DNA of 64,000 nucleotides from Vulcanimicrobiota bacterium (lineage in GTDB: Bacteria > Vulcanimicrobiota > Xenobia > Xenobiales > JADMJV01). Positions 51,379-60,472 of the stretch are shown here, piece by piece. The stretch lies in contig JAFKGI010000003.1 of assembly GCA_017307785.1 (NCBI GenBank), positions 1 through 64,000 on the forward strand, given 5' to 3'. Each line of letters begins with the position of its first letter. Positions within the stretch are counted from its first letter, which is position 1. The position numbers were made by a program, and so were the translations under genes. The notes under the pieces were generated by a model. It was not told the origin of the DNA. It made no database searches and saw only the letters and a program-made list of their open reading frames with translations.

Positions 51379-52737
51379 GTGCAAAAGCAATCCAGCAACT
51401 TGAGAAATCGCCTTCGCGCCCTCTGGCTGTGGTGGAGCTTCAGCGCCTTGCTGATGCTCTCGCTCTGGGCTCTGTCGCTGCACGAACGCGCCCAAATCCT
51501 GCGAAGCAATCGCCAGATCGCCCTGCAGGCCAACCTGCGCGAACTCGAATCCCGCTTCGCCGCCCTGGACGACTTGCCGCGTGTGCTACTGAGCAGCTTG
51601 CAACAACAGCCTGAGCGCCTGGCAGAACTGCAGAACAGGGCCCTTCCCTTCGCCTCGCTGCAGAAGAATTCGCCCGCCTGGGCGGTGCAAATGGCTCAGG
51701 AGCGCCAGGAAGGCGAGGAACTGGTGGTCCTGCGACCGCTTCCCCCCGGCTACGAACTCAAAAGCATCCCCCTCGAGACGCCTCCACTCTATCTGGCCTA
51801 TTGCTTGCGCCGCCAGCAAGACTGGTACATCTGCGAGTTGGATCTGGATTATCTCTTTCGCAAATGGCTGCCAGAACACTTGAAAAGATTCGAGCTCAGC
51901 GGGCTTCGTTGGGAACTCAGCGAGCGGGCTGGCCTGTCCACACTGCTGGCCGGGGCTCAGCCCCCCTTTCCTCAGTATCTTGAGGTTCATCTCGAAGATC
52001 GGATGCTACTGCAGGAGAACCTGGCCATGCATCTGACCGGCCTGATCGCCATCTTGCTGGTGCTGGGCAGTTCTGCGGCCAGCATCCGGCTGGCCGCTCG
52101 CGGCATCGCCAAAGAATTGGAATTCACGGAAGCGCGCGGTCGGTTCATGAACATGGCCTCGCACGAACTGCGCACTCCCATCGCTACCATCAAGATGTAT
52201 GCCGACATCCTCCAACACGCCAGCCAGCCAGACAAACTGGAACAGTATCACCGCGTCATCGGGCGTCAGGCCGACCGGCTGCATCATCTGGTGGAAAACC
52301 TGCTGGAAGCCGGAGCTTTGGAACGAGGGCAACGCACTTTTCACTTGCAAGAGCTAAACTTAAACGAACTGGTGGAGGAGGCCGTCGCCCACGCCGAAGG
52401 CTCTCCTGTGCAACTGGAACTGGCTTCTGACCTCCCCCACGTGCAGGCCGACCGCACCGCCACCCTGCAGGTGCTGGCCAACCTGATTCATAACGGCCAA
52501 CGCTACGCCCAACAGCTGCAGATTCGCACGCAGCCCAACCAGATCATCGTCTCCGACCGCGGACCCGGTATCCGCGACAAAAAAAGGGTCTTCGAACCTT
52601 ACCAGCGCGACAGTCAGGAGAAAGGCTTTGGACTGGGACTCTCGGTAGTTCGCAGCTTTATGCAGGGACAAGGAGGGCGAGTGGAGCTGGACGACAACCC
52701 CGGAGGCGGCAGTCGCTTCACTCTAACCTTCGCGTGA
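51379..52737 (+). CDS. membrane sensor histidine kinase
   Basis: A 452-residue kinase with two membrane helices (residues about 14-31 and 215-235) around an extracytoplasmic sensor of about 180 residues. The kinase core has the H-box MASHELRTPIATIKMYADI, the N-box LANLIHNGQRYA (His where Asp is usual) and the G-boxes DRGPGI and GFGLGLSVV. GTG start. The stop overlaps the regulator start (GTGA), so the two form a pair. Confidence 0.9.
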   Translation: MQKQSSNLRNRLRALWLWWSFSALLMLSLWALSLHERAQILRSNRQIALQANLRELESRFAALDDLPRVLLSSLQQQPERLAELQNRALPFASLQKNSPAWAVQMAQERQEGEELVVLRPLPPGYELKSIPLETPPLYLAYCLRRQQDWYICELDLDYLFRKWLPEHLKRFELSGLRWELSERAGLSTLLAGAQPPFPQYLEVHLEDRMLLQENLAMHLTGLIAILLVLGSSAASIRLAARGIAKELEFTEARGRFMNMASHELRTPIATIKMYADILQHASQPDKLEQYHRVIGRQADRLHHLVENLLEAGALERGQRTFHLQELNLNELVEEAVAHAEGSPVQLELASDLPHVQADRTATLQVLANLIHNGQRYAQQLQIRTQPNQIIVSDRGPGIRDKKRVFEPYQRDSQEKGFGLGLSVVRSFMQGQGGRVELDDNPGGGSRFTLTFA

Positions 52738-53387
52738 GCAAGATTCTGCTGGTCGAGGACGAGATGGATCTGGCCAACGGGCTGGTGGACGTGTTGCGCT
52801 TGAAAGGCTATCAGGTCGACCACGCCGACTCAGCCGAGAAGGCCGCCGAGCTGGGCCCAACAGGCTATGACCTGCTACTCCTGGACGTCAGTCTTCCAGG
52901 TCAGAGTGGTTTCGAATTGCTGCGTTCCTTGCCGGTCAAACCGGCCACCATCATGCTCACTTCGCGCAGCAGTGAAATGGACAAAGTGATCGGCTTCGAA
53001 CTGGGCATCGAAGACTACGTCACCAAGCCTTTCAGTCTGCTGGAGCTGCTGGCGCGCATCCAGGTGGTGCTGCGTCGAGCCGCCCCAAAAACGCAGGCTC
53101 TCCAGTTCGGTCCGGTCCTTCTGGATCTAGAGCGATTCACCGTAACCGGCCGCGAAGCGACGCTACCCGCCAAGGCTTTTGACATGTTAAAGGTGCTGCA
53201 CCAGCGCCGCGGCCAGGCCGTTTCTCGCGATGAACTGATCGACGGAGTGTGGGGCGTGGATGAAAACGTCACCCAGCGTACTCTGAACAATCTGATCGTC
53301 AAAATCCGTCAGGCCATCGAAGCCGACCCGGAACAGCCCAAGCATCTGCTGACCGTGCACGGAGTCGGCTATCGGTTGGAAATGTGA
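52734..53387 (+). CDS. OmpR/PhoB-type response regulator
   Basis: A 217-residue regulator. The receiver holds VEDEMD, LLLLDVSLPG with the phospho-Asp, MLTSRSS and the Lys in DYVTKPF. The winged-helix output (RDELIDGVWGVDENVTQRTLNNLIVKIRQ) is typical of OmpR/PhoB. It is paired with the kinase before it and likely controls genes nearby, such as the two that follow on the same strand. Confidence 0.92.
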   Translation: MSKILLVEDEMDLANGLVDVLRLKGYQVDHADSAEKAAELGPTGYDLLLLDVSLPGQSGFELLRSLPVKPATIMLTSRSSEMDKVIGFELGIEDYVTKPFSLLELLARIQVVLRRAAPKTQALQFGPVLLDLERFTVTGREATLPAKAFDMLKVLHQRRGQAVSRDELIDGVWGVDENVTQRTLNNLIVKIRQAIEADPEQPKHLLTVHGVGYRLEM

Positions 53388-53436
53388 TGCGATTGTGATA
53401 AGCAAGGCACGACTTGGCCGGCGCGGTTGGACTAGC

Positions 53437-53991
53437 ATGACCTTTATGCGAATCGCTTTGCTTGTCTTGTTGAGCATGCCGTGCCAGGCTCAGCGCAACT
53501 GGGAGGTCTTCTGCCCCCGACCTCAGACCTACGCGGGCAGCCGAGAAGCCGGCTACCAGAGCAGATACAGCGCCAGCCTGCGCTCCACTGAAAAGGCCAG
53601 CGAGTCGACCTACGGGCTCTACGTTCAGGACATCGACGCCAGTCTCTATCGAGGTTGTCGATTGCGTCTGAGCGGAGCGTTGCGCACCCAGATTGACAAG
53701 GGTTGGGCCGGCCTCTGGTTACGCGCCGACGCAGGCAAAAAACCGCTGGCCTTCGACAACATGCAGAGCCGGCCGGTGCGTTCCAAGACCGATTGGAATC
53801 GCTATCAAATCGAAGTCGATATTCCCGCGCAGGCCGATTCCCTGCACTACGGCGCCTTGCTCAACGGTCTGGGCCAGATCTGGATCGACGATCTGAAGCT
53901 GGAGATCGTCGGCAATCCTCCCCCCGGTCTGGCGGAGTTACGTAGGCTGAGAAATCTAAAAGAGCCTTCCAACCTGGGGTTTGAGGAATGA
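53437..53991 (+). CDS. secreted beta-sandwich (carbohydrate-binding-like) protein
   Basis: A 184-residue protein with a signal peptide ending near CQA-Q. The mature part has WAGLWLRADAGKKPLAFDNM, DWNRYQIEVDIPAQADSLHYG and GQIWIDDLKLEIV, a pattern of jelly-roll, CBM-like domains often fused to other domains. A second ATG 9 bases on (53446) is an equally good start. It overlaps the caspase-like gene by 4 bases and lies 49 bases after the response regulator. Confidence 0.65.
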   Translation: MTFMRIALLVLLSMPCQAQRNWEVFCPRPQTYAGSREAGYQSRYSASLRSTEKASESTYGLYVQDIDASLYRGCRLRLSGALRTQIDKGWAGLWLRADAGKKPLAFDNMQSRPVRSKTDWNRYQIEVDIPAQADSLHYGALLNGLGQIWIDDLKLEIVGNPPPGLAELRRLRNLKEPSNLGFEE

Positions 53992-55172
53992 AGCGGCTCT
54001 GTTTCTGGCTGTTGTTGTGTGCCCAGTGCTGGGCTCAGGGGATCCCGGGCATGGAGTCTGGCCTGCGCAAGGAGTTTCCCGGTCCGGACCGCCACTGGGC
54101 TCTGCTGGTGGGCGTATCCGAATACAAGGAACTGCCGGAACGTCAGTGGCTGTCCAGTTGCGCCACCGATGCAGCCGACATCGGTAAGTTCCTTACCAGT
54201 GCGCGCGGCGGTTCTTTTCCGCAGGATCACGTAAAGCTGCTGACCGACAAGCAGGCCACCACCCAGAACGTGCGGCTCGGCATGGATTCATTGATCAAGC
54301 GCATCGAACCGGGCGATGTGGTCTGGGTCTTTTTCGCCTGTCACGGCAAGGTGGAGCGTTACGGCGCAGGCGAGGTGGCCTATTTGCTGATGTATGACAG
54401 CAATCCGGAGTTTCTCAACGCCACCGCCTTACCGATGGACGAGGTGCGCCGCTATGTGGACGTCAATTTGCGCCAGGCTCTGCAGATCATCTTCGTCACC
54501 GATGCCTGCCACGCCGGCGCCCTGGGAGCGGCTCCCGATCCCAACGTGCGGGTAGGCTCGATGGCCGATCAACTGATCACGGTGGGAGACCGCAACGGAG
54601 TGCTCAACATCATGGCCTGCCGTCGGGACGAAAGCGCGGTGGAGGACCCTTTCCTGGGCGGCCACGGGGTGCTCACCTATGCGATCCTGAGGGCTCTGAA
54701 CGGTTACGGCGATTCTCATGAGCAGGTGGTGCGGGCCCAGGACGTGCTGGAATACGTGGGACGAACCGTGCCGCGCCTGACCGACCAGATGCAGCATCCC
54801 CGTCACAGCACCAACTACCTGGACGAGTTCCCCATGGCCTACCTGAAACATCCGGCTCCCGCCTTACGTTTACCCGATCCGCGCAGCAACGTGCTGGAGG
54901 CCGGCAACCGATCCCAGGACCAGGGGGGACGGGCGGGCGCCACACTGCGAGTGGTGGGCGGGCCGGAAAACAGCGAGTTCTATCTGGTGCACGGCCAGGA
55001 ACAGCGGACCGTAGGGCGAGTTCTCAGCGCCGCCAATACGTTGGTGCTGGAAAACCTGGCTCCGGGCGACTACGACCTGGTCCAGGAATTGGGCGGCAAA
55101 GTCACGCGCTGGAATATCCAGCTGACGGCCGGGCCGCACTCGTTCAACGTACGCGCCGGCGGACTGGACTAA
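53988..55172 (+). CDS. secreted caspase-like (C14) peptidase
   Basis: A 394-residue protein with a signal peptide (residues 1-17) and a caspase p20 domain: WALLVGVSEYKELP, then FFACHGK with catalytic His119, then FVTDACHAGALG with catalytic Cys174. A C-terminal domain of about 90 residues (LRVVGGPENSEFYLVHG and on) looks like a PEGA-like beta domain. Bacterial relatives (orthocaspases) cleave after basic or acidic residues. Secretion plus the linked CBM-like protein suggest an envelope or extracellular role. ATGA overlap with the upstream gene. Confidence 0.82.
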   Translation: MKRLCFWLLLCAQCWAQGIPGMESGLRKEFPGPDRHWALLVGVSEYKELPERQWLSSCATDAADIGKFLTSARGGSFPQDHVKLLTDKQATTQNVRLGMDSLIKRIEPGDVVWVFFACHGKVERYGAGEVAYLLMYDSNPEFLNATALPMDEVRRYVDVNLRQALQIIFVTDACHAGALGAAPDPNVRVGSMADQLITVGDRNGVLNIMACRRDESAVEDPFLGGHGVLTYAILRALNGYGDSHEQVVRAQDVLEYVGRTVPRLTDQMQHPRHSTNYLDEFPMAYLKHPAPALRLPDPRSNVLEAGNRSQDQGGRAGATLRVVGGPENSEFYLVHGQEQRTVGRVLSAANTLVLENLAPGDYDLVQELGGKVTRWNIQLTAGPHSFNVRAGGLD

Positions 55173-55176
55173 CTCG

Positions 55177-55272
55177 CTATTTGGAAGCGGTGCTGACCAA
55201 CATGCGCACGCGGGCTTTGACCGAGCTATTGGCGGTCCAGCTGGCTTTGACTTGAGTAACGGAAGCTTTCAT
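55177..55272 (-). CDS. 31-residue small protein, tentative
   Basis: A short minus-strand frame starting MKASVTQVKASW and ending MLVSTASK. GAAAGG lies about 10 bases before the ATG. It fills part of an otherwise empty 361-base gap between converging genes. It is rich in Lys, Ser, Val and Thr. There is no family; support is the ribosome site and clean start-to-stop placement only. Confidence 0.35.
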   Translation of the reverse strand: MKASVTQVKASWTANSSVKARVRMLVSTASK

Positions 55273-55398
55273 TTTGCTGTTTACCTTTCGTGGTTCTCTA
55301 AAGACAGAATGCCCTAAGCCCATTACCACAGCGCAAATCTTCGCGAACGGTTATGAACGAGATGTAAACTTCTCGCCGCATTTTGTAACCACGGGGAT

Positions 55399-55515
55399 TG
55401 CGTGCACCGGTAGGCGCAGGCCCGTGGTGCGTGCACGGGGCCCGGACTTGCGTGCACCGGTGAGCGCGGGCCTCGGTGCGTGCACGGGGTCCGGACTTGC
55501 GTGCACCGGTGAGCG
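55399..55515. repeat. 49/50-bp tandem repeat, about 2.3 units
   Basis: CGTGCACCGG recurs at 55401, 55451 and 55500, and each unit also holds a second GTGCAC inside GCGTGCACGGGG. Like the array at 49471 it has a period near 50 bases, is rich in small palindromes and lies between converging genes, but the sequences are unrelated. The rest of the gap (55273-55398) shows nothing clear. Confidence 0.75.
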
Positions 55516-55533
55516 CACCCAGCCAAAGCGAAA

Positions 55534-56754
55534 CTAGCTGCTGACCAGATCTCTCAGCCCGGGCATCCGGGATTCCTCGGCGCGCACCATCACGAAAGTG
55601 CCTTCATCCGAGTGGCGCTCGCCCAACACGTTGACCTGGGCCCGCAGTTGTCCGAGCACGCGGCCCTGGGCGTAGGGGACGAAGATTTCCTCCTCCACCA
55701 TGCCTTCTTCAAAGCAGCCCACGATGCGCGAGCGCAGTTCGGTCACCGAGGCGGGGTCCTTGGCCGAGACATACCAGCCGTCGGGGAATTCGGCCTGCAG
55801 CGAGTCCAACGACTCCAGCCGGTCGATCTTGTTAAGAACCAGACGCGACTCGATTTCCTGGGCGCCCAGCTCGTCGAGGACGTCGCGAGTGACCTGGAGC
55901 TGAGTGCGGAAGTCCGGGTCGGAGGCGTCCACCACGAATAGCAGCAACCAGGCGTTGCGCGCTTCTTCCAGGGTGGAGCGGAACGAGGCCACCAGGTCGT
56001 GCGGCAGCTTGCGAATAAACCCCACCGTGTCCGAGACCAGAATCTTGGGTACGGTTTCCGGCTGCAACGTGCGCACCGTGGTGTCGAGGGTGGCGAAGAG
56101 CTTGTCCTCCACCAGCACCTGACTGCCCGTCAAAGCCCGCATTAGCGAAGACTTGCCGGCGTTGGTATAGCCTACCAGGGCCACGCAGCGCTGTTCGGCG
56201 CGGCGAGAGCGGCCGGAAGCGGCTTCATCGGCAATCGCCTCCAGCTCTTTCTTCAACTCGGCAATGCGGTCTCGAATGCGCCGGCGATCCAGCTCCATCC
56301 CGGTCTCACCGCCCTTATCGGCACGGGCGGTGGGTCCGCGGCCGGCTTTGCGGATGCGCGGAGCCAGGTATTTCAGGCGAGCGATCTCAACCTGCAGTCG
56401 GGCCTCACGGGTGCGAGCGTGGCGCGAGAAGATCTCCACGATCACGCCGGTGCGGTCCATCACCTGGACGCCACAAGCCGTCTGCAGGTTGGAAATCTGC
56501 GAGGGCGTCAGTTCACAGTCAAAGATGACCGCCTCGACATCCTCCTCACAGCGAGTCTTTAGCTCCTCCAGCTTACCCTCGCCCAGGACATAGGGTCCGG
56601 ACAGCGAGCGACGTCGCTGCACCAACTGGTCCACCACAACATATCCCAGCGTCTTGGACAACTGGGCCAACTCCGCCAGCGTCTCCTCTTCGTCGTCCAG
56701 CGGCACTCCCACCAGAACAGCCCGAGGCTGCGGTTCTTCCGTTTCGTAGGTCAC
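55534..56754 (-). CDS. hflX: ribosome-associated GTPase HflX (copy 2)
   Basis: A second HflX of about 406 residues. The HflX domain has YVLGEGKLEELKTRC, DCELTPSQISNLQ and RLQVEIARLKYLAPRI, with ELDRRRIRDRIAEL kept but the RGPGE segment altered. The G domain has GYTNAGKSSL, DTVGFIRKLPHDLV and LNKID. I take the GTG at 56754, because GGGAG lies 5 bases upstream; a TTG at 56781 is possible. Each HflX copy keeps one conserved segment that the other lost, which suggests divided roles. Confidence 0.9.
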   Translation of the reverse strand: MTYETEEPQPRAVLVGVPLDDEEETLAELAQLSKTLGYVVVDQLVQRRRSLSGPYVLGEGKLEELKTRCEEDVEAVIFDCELTPSQISNLQTACGVQVMDRTGVIVEIFSRHARTREARLQVEIARLKYLAPRIRKAGRGPTARADKGGETGMELDRRRIRDRIAELKKELEAIADEAASGRSRRAEQRCVALVGYTNAGKSSLMRALTGSQVLVEDKLFATLDTTVRTLQPETVPKILVSDTVGFIRKLPHDLVASFRSTLEEARNAWLLLFVVDASDPDFRTQLQVTRDVLDELGAQEIESRLVLNKIDRLESLDSLQAEFPDGWYVSAKDPASVTELRSRIVGCFEEGMVEEEIFVPYAQGRVLGQLRAQVNVLGERHSDEGTFVMVRAEESRMPGLRDLVSS

Positions 56755-56836
56755 AAACTCTCCCAACGTGGGGCAACGCAAAGTAAATCGCCACCCTGAT
56801 CAGCCTGGCTCTTCTGGCTGCGAACGGTTACGGCCT

Positions 56837-58894
56837 CTACTTGAGCGCCTGCGCGGCCCAGTCGACGGTGGACGGCGTGGTGCCGACCACCACGGTCAGA
56901 TCGCCTCCGGAGCCGACCTGCACCCGGTCAAAACGAGCACCGCCCCAGCCGGCCGGATCGACCGTCTGACTCAGGGCCTGATCCCCCACCAACTGGGTAA
57001 TCGCCGAGACCGGGACCAACTTACCCAGGTCGAGCCCTCCCGCCTGCAGACGTTGCAACTCCGCACCCTTCAGGTCGGCACCGATGCTCAGCTTGCCCTG
57101 AGCGGTCTGGAACTGCAGGGGAATATCGAGGGCGGTGCTGATGTTGTCGAGCATGCCAGGCGCCTGCCCGGGCTGCAGGACGCGCTGGGCGTTGACCTCG
57201 ACGTGCAGGAACAACTTGCCGTCCCGAGCGCGTAGCTCTGGATGAATGGGCTGATTTTGCGCGTCCCGTGCCCAGCTCATTTGAAAACCGGAGCCCCCCG
57301 CTTTGCTCAACTGAGCATCCCAGTCCACTCGCTGATTCAGTTGCTGGTTGAGACTGGAGCGGTCGACACCGACGGCCACCTGACCCGCCTGCAGCGAGCC
57401 GGGGGCCAACTTGACACCGTCTCCATCGGGCTGACCGGGAAGCTCCAACAAGACGCCGCCGGGTCCCACCTTGATTTGTTGAACCGAGCCCAGGCCCGGA
57501 ATCTGCAGACCGTGAGCGTAGGCCTGGCGCAGCTGGCCATTAGCCTGAGCCTGAATCTGGCCGGCCTGGGCTCGCAGCTGACCGGCCACTTGCTCGAGCG
57601 CTCGCTGCTGAATCTGCTGATTGAGCTGGGGAATCTGCGATTCCAGATTAGAAATCAGCGCCTGGCGAGCCTGGTCATGAACGAATTTGTCGAGCATTCC
57701 CGAGGGAGCTTTGTCGCCGCCGATTTCCCCGACCTCGACGCGCAAGTTGCGAAGATGGTCCAATCCATTCTGCTGAGTCACCTGCAGGTCGGCCTTGCCG
57801 TCCCCATTGCGGTCCGGCACCGCCCAGATATTCAGGGTCGTCTCCACCAGCGGTTCTTTACCGGTGACCACTTTGCCCTGAAAGGCCAGATCCTGATTGA
57901 GTCCCGCCTCCAGAAGATGGTCCAGACCCTGGTCGTGAATGATGCGCTGCAAGCGCTGACCCTGTTCCAGGCGGGCTTCCAACTGCTGGATCAATTTCTC
58001 CTGACCGGGCATCTTGCGCAAACGCTCGATCTGGGCGCGGGTCGATTGCCCCTGGAGGTCCAGGGCCAGGTTGACCTCACCAGCCACCGGAATGTGCCCC
58101 TCGGGTGCGCTCACCGAGACTTTGACGCCGCCCAGCCATACGCCCGGTCCTTTGCCAGGCGCCTCGCGCAACTGGCGAACATCCACCTTCAGTCCGGTTT
58201 CCACGGTATCGGCCCGGTAGTCGACTCGCAGAGGCACGGCCTCGGTCTGCAGGGCCTGGTAGCCCAGCGAGGGTAAATTGACCCCGCCTAAATGCAAAAA
58301 GCTCTGATTCGAAGTGGGCATCGGTAGAGTTGCATCCAGCAGCACCTGTCCGGATGGCACTTTGACCTGGCCGATCTGCTGCTGAATCTGGCCCTGAGCG
58401 TTGCCCAATTGGGTGGAGATCATCCCCTGGAGCTGAGGGCTCTGAATCCACTGTTGAAGGGTGGCGGCGGGCACCAGGATTTCCACTCCCGGCGCGGGCG
58501 GAGCCTGCACGATCGCGGCCGCTGCCTGGGCGGCCGGAGCCGGGCGCTGGACCTGCTGGGCCAAGGTGGGGGGCGCTGTGTACTCCAACTGCTGAGGGTA
58601 GACGTTCACGGTCGGAGCGATCAGGGCCTGATGATTGCCCTGGTAGGCGATTCCTCCCAGGATCGAGGTGCCGGCCGTCACGCCCAGGGTCGCCACTCCC
58701 GCCCACTTGAGCATGCGGCGGGTCAAACTTTTGGGTGGCGGCGCAGGGGGCTTGGGGTCGGAAGTTTCGGGAAGCCGGGACCCGGACAGCTCCACCTGGT
58801 CGCCGGGAGGCGGTGTGAACAGCGGCGACAGGTTGCGCAACGAGGGCTTGGGCTGCTGCGCAGCGACGGTCCTTTGGGGCTGAATGGGGTTCAC
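56837..58894 (-). CDS. membrane-anchored Gln/Ala-rich protein, unknown
   Basis: A 685-residue protein. Residues 1-55 are Pro-rich and cytosolic (with DQVELSGSR), one membrane helix follows (WAGVATLGVTAGTSILGGIAY), and the long outer part is beta/alpha with many Gln. Repeated LQQ and QIQ stretches suggest coiled coil near residues 410-460. D-R-N-G-D-G-K-A-D near residue 360 resembles a calcium loop. Its periodic LGGV/LPGQ segments suggest a lipid-binding, LptA/AsmA-like outline, but that is weak. No family named. Confidence 0.55.
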   Translation of the reverse strand: MNPIQPQRTVAAQQPKPSLRNLSPLFTPPPGDQVELSGSRLPETSDPKPPAPPPKSLTRRMLKWAGVATLGVTAGTSILGGIAYQGNHQALIAPTVNVYPQQLEYTAPPTLAQQVQRPAPAAQAAAAIVQAPPAPGVEILVPAATLQQWIQSPQLQGMISTQLGNAQGQIQQQIGQVKVPSGQVLLDATLPMPTSNQSFLHLGGVNLPSLGYQALQTEAVPLRVDYRADTVETGLKVDVRQLREAPGKGPGVWLGGVKVSVSAPEGHIPVAGEVNLALDLQGQSTRAQIERLRKMPGQEKLIQQLEARLEQGQRLQRIIHDQGLDHLLEAGLNQDLAFQGKVVTGKEPLVETTLNIWAVPDRNGDGKADLQVTQQNGLDHLRNLRVEVGEIGGDKAPSGMLDKFVHDQARQALISNLESQIPQLNQQIQQRALEQVAGQLRAQAGQIQAQANGQLRQAYAHGLQIPGLGSVQQIKVGPGGVLLELPGQPDGDGVKLAPGSLQAGQVAVGVDRSSLNQQLNQRVDWDAQLSKAGGSGFQMSWARDAQNQPIHPELRARDGKLFLHVEVNAQRVLQPGQAPGMLDNISTALDIPLQFQTAQGKLSIGADLKGAELQRLQAGGLDLGKLVPVSAITQLVGDQALSQTVDPAGWGGARFDRVQVGSGGDLTVVVGTTPSTVDWAAQALK

Positions 58895-58950
58895 CGAGAG
58901 TAATTCTACCTGGAGCGGATCGTCGCCTTCCGGCGTCGAACCAGTTCCGG

Positions 58951-59694
58951 GTGGAAATCTTGAGGGGAAGAGCTCTGCCTATCGCGACCGCGGGCCTTCT
59001 GGCCACAACGCTAGTGGCGGCGCTTCTGGCCGACAGGCTGTCCTGGTTCTGGCTTGCCGTTTTGGGCGCTGGGGCTCTGGGCTGGAGAATTTCCCGAAGG
59101 TCCCTTTTCGCCGACGGCTTGCTGACTTTCTTCGGCCTGGCGCTGGCCTGCCTCCCGGTCGTCGGCCTGAACTACCTGGCCCGACAAGAAGAAAAGAAGG
59201 ACTCGTCCCGCTACGATCTGAGCCGACTGGAAAAGTCCTCCGTTCCGGTGGTCTTGCCGGGCGAGTTCCAGCTCTGCGGGGGTCTCTACCTCCCGGCCAA
59301 GGAGCGAGTCTACACCAGAGATTACGGATGGCTCCAACCCATTTACTCACGCCTCCATCCTCGCTTCCCGGGAAATCGAGGCCCCAACCAGCCACCGACT
59401 TTTTATATGGAGCTGGACCGGGACCACCTGGAGCGACTGGCCCATCGCTTTCTACCGCCTGCTCCGCAAGCAGAGCTCCGAGACCAACTTCTCGTGCGTC
59501 AGACGCGCACCGGTTTTTTGCAGGAGCAACCGGGCCACTTGCTGGTCCTCCCCTGCCAGGCCCGGGCTCAAGCCCTGGCCCTGGCCGGAATCGCCCTCTT
59601 CGCTGTGGGACTTTCTCTGCTGGTAGCCAATCTGGGGCATCAGCAGCGGGCCAGGCATAAGATCAGCCGCTGGGATCGCGATTTTGGATCTTAG
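58951..59694 (+). CDS. membrane protein, unknown
   Basis: A 247-residue protein with hydrophobic segments near residues 8-27, 29-46, 55-75 and 209-228, and a soluble domain of about 130 residues between the last two. GTG start at 58951. The end overlaps the alpha/beta hydrolase gene by 11 bases, so they are coupled. No family is recognised. Confidence 0.6.
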   Translation: MEILRGRALPIATAGLLATTLVAALLADRLSWFWLAVLGAGALGWRISRRSLFADGLLTFFGLALACLPVVGLNYLARQEEKKDSSRYDLSRLEKSSVPVVLPGEFQLCGGLYLPAKERVYTRDYGWLQPIYSRLHPRFPGNRGPNQPPTFYMELDRDHLERLAHRFLPPAPQAELRDQLLVRQTRTGFLQEQPGHLLVLPCQARAQALALAGIALFAVGLSLLVANLGHQQRARHKISRWDRDFGS

Positions 59695-60472
59695 CGATTT
59701 CCTGATCTGGCTGGGGCGGTTGCCCTTGCGCTGGCGATGGATCCGCACCCCGAGCGACCTGCCTGTGCGCGGGGTGGAATTCCCGGCGCGCGATGGAACG
59801 AGACTTTCCGGTTGGCATGTTCCCCATCCACAGCCGAGAGGAGCAGTTCTGCTCTGCCATGGCATCTACAGCACCCGCATGGCCATGGTGGCGAAGGCTC
59901 GGTTGCTGCATCGATGGGGTTATACAAGCCTGCTTTTCGATTTCCGCGGACGGGGGCGCAGTGACGGTCAGTGTACCATTGGCTTCCGAGAGCCCCTGGA
60001 CGTGCTCGGGGCACTGGACTTCCTGCGGACACACCATCCGGATTTGCCGCTGGCGGGTCTGGGAGATAGCCTGGGAGCGTCCTCCTTGCTGGCCGCCATG
60101 GCTCAGGAAGGCGGTCTGCGCTGCGCCTGCCTGGAGGCCTGTTTCGCGACCCTGGAGGAAGCCATCGGGGCTCGCGCCCCTCGCCGCTCTGTGAAAGGCA
60201 TTGCTCGCCGCCTGGAGGCCACCTATTCGCTGCCGATCCTGGAAGTCAATCCGCTCGAGCACGTGCGCCGCATCGAGCAGCCCTTGCTCTTCATCCACGA
60301 TAGCCTGGACTGGTGTGTGCCCCTGCACGCCTCCCGTCGTCTGGCTCGCAACGCCGCCGGCAGCAGCCAACTCTGGGTGGCTCCCTGGACGCTGCACACC
60401 CGCGCGGCCCTCATGGCGCCCCAAGAATACCAATTCCGCCTGGGCCGTTTTCTGGCCGACCATCTAGGCTAG
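59684..60472 (+). CDS. alpha/beta hydrolase
   Basis: A 262-residue serine hydrolase. VLLCHGIYSTRMAM gives the oxyanion region, GLGDSLGAS the nucleophile Ser, HDSLDWCVP the likely Asp and TLHTRA the likely His. DFRGRGRSDG is the typical second strand. It may act on lipids or peptides; the substrate is unknown. TTG start inside the previous gene. It converges with the kinase at 60469, overlapping by 4 bases. Confidence 0.82.
   Translation: MDLSDFLIWLGRLPLRWRWIRTPSDLPVRGVEFPARDGTRLSGWHVPHPQPRGAVLLCHGIYSTRMAMVAKARLLHRWGYTSLLFDFRGRGRSDGQCTIGFREPLDVLGALDFLRTHHPDLPLAGLGDSLGASSLLAAMAQEGGLRCACLEACFATLEEAIGARAPRRSVKGIARRLEATYSLPILEVNPLEHVRRIEQPLLFIHDSLDWCVPLHASRRLARNAAGSSQLWVAPWTLHTRAALMAPQEYQFRLGRFLADHLG

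Noticed and set aside
55274..55537. An 87-codon plus-strand frame through the second array
   Set aside because: No ribosome site, composition set by the repeat, and it runs into the converging hflX gene.
57242..58276. A 344-codon plus-strand open frame
   Set aside because: It mirrors the Gln-rich membrane-anchored protein on the other strand; long antisense frames are expected in GC-rich genes.
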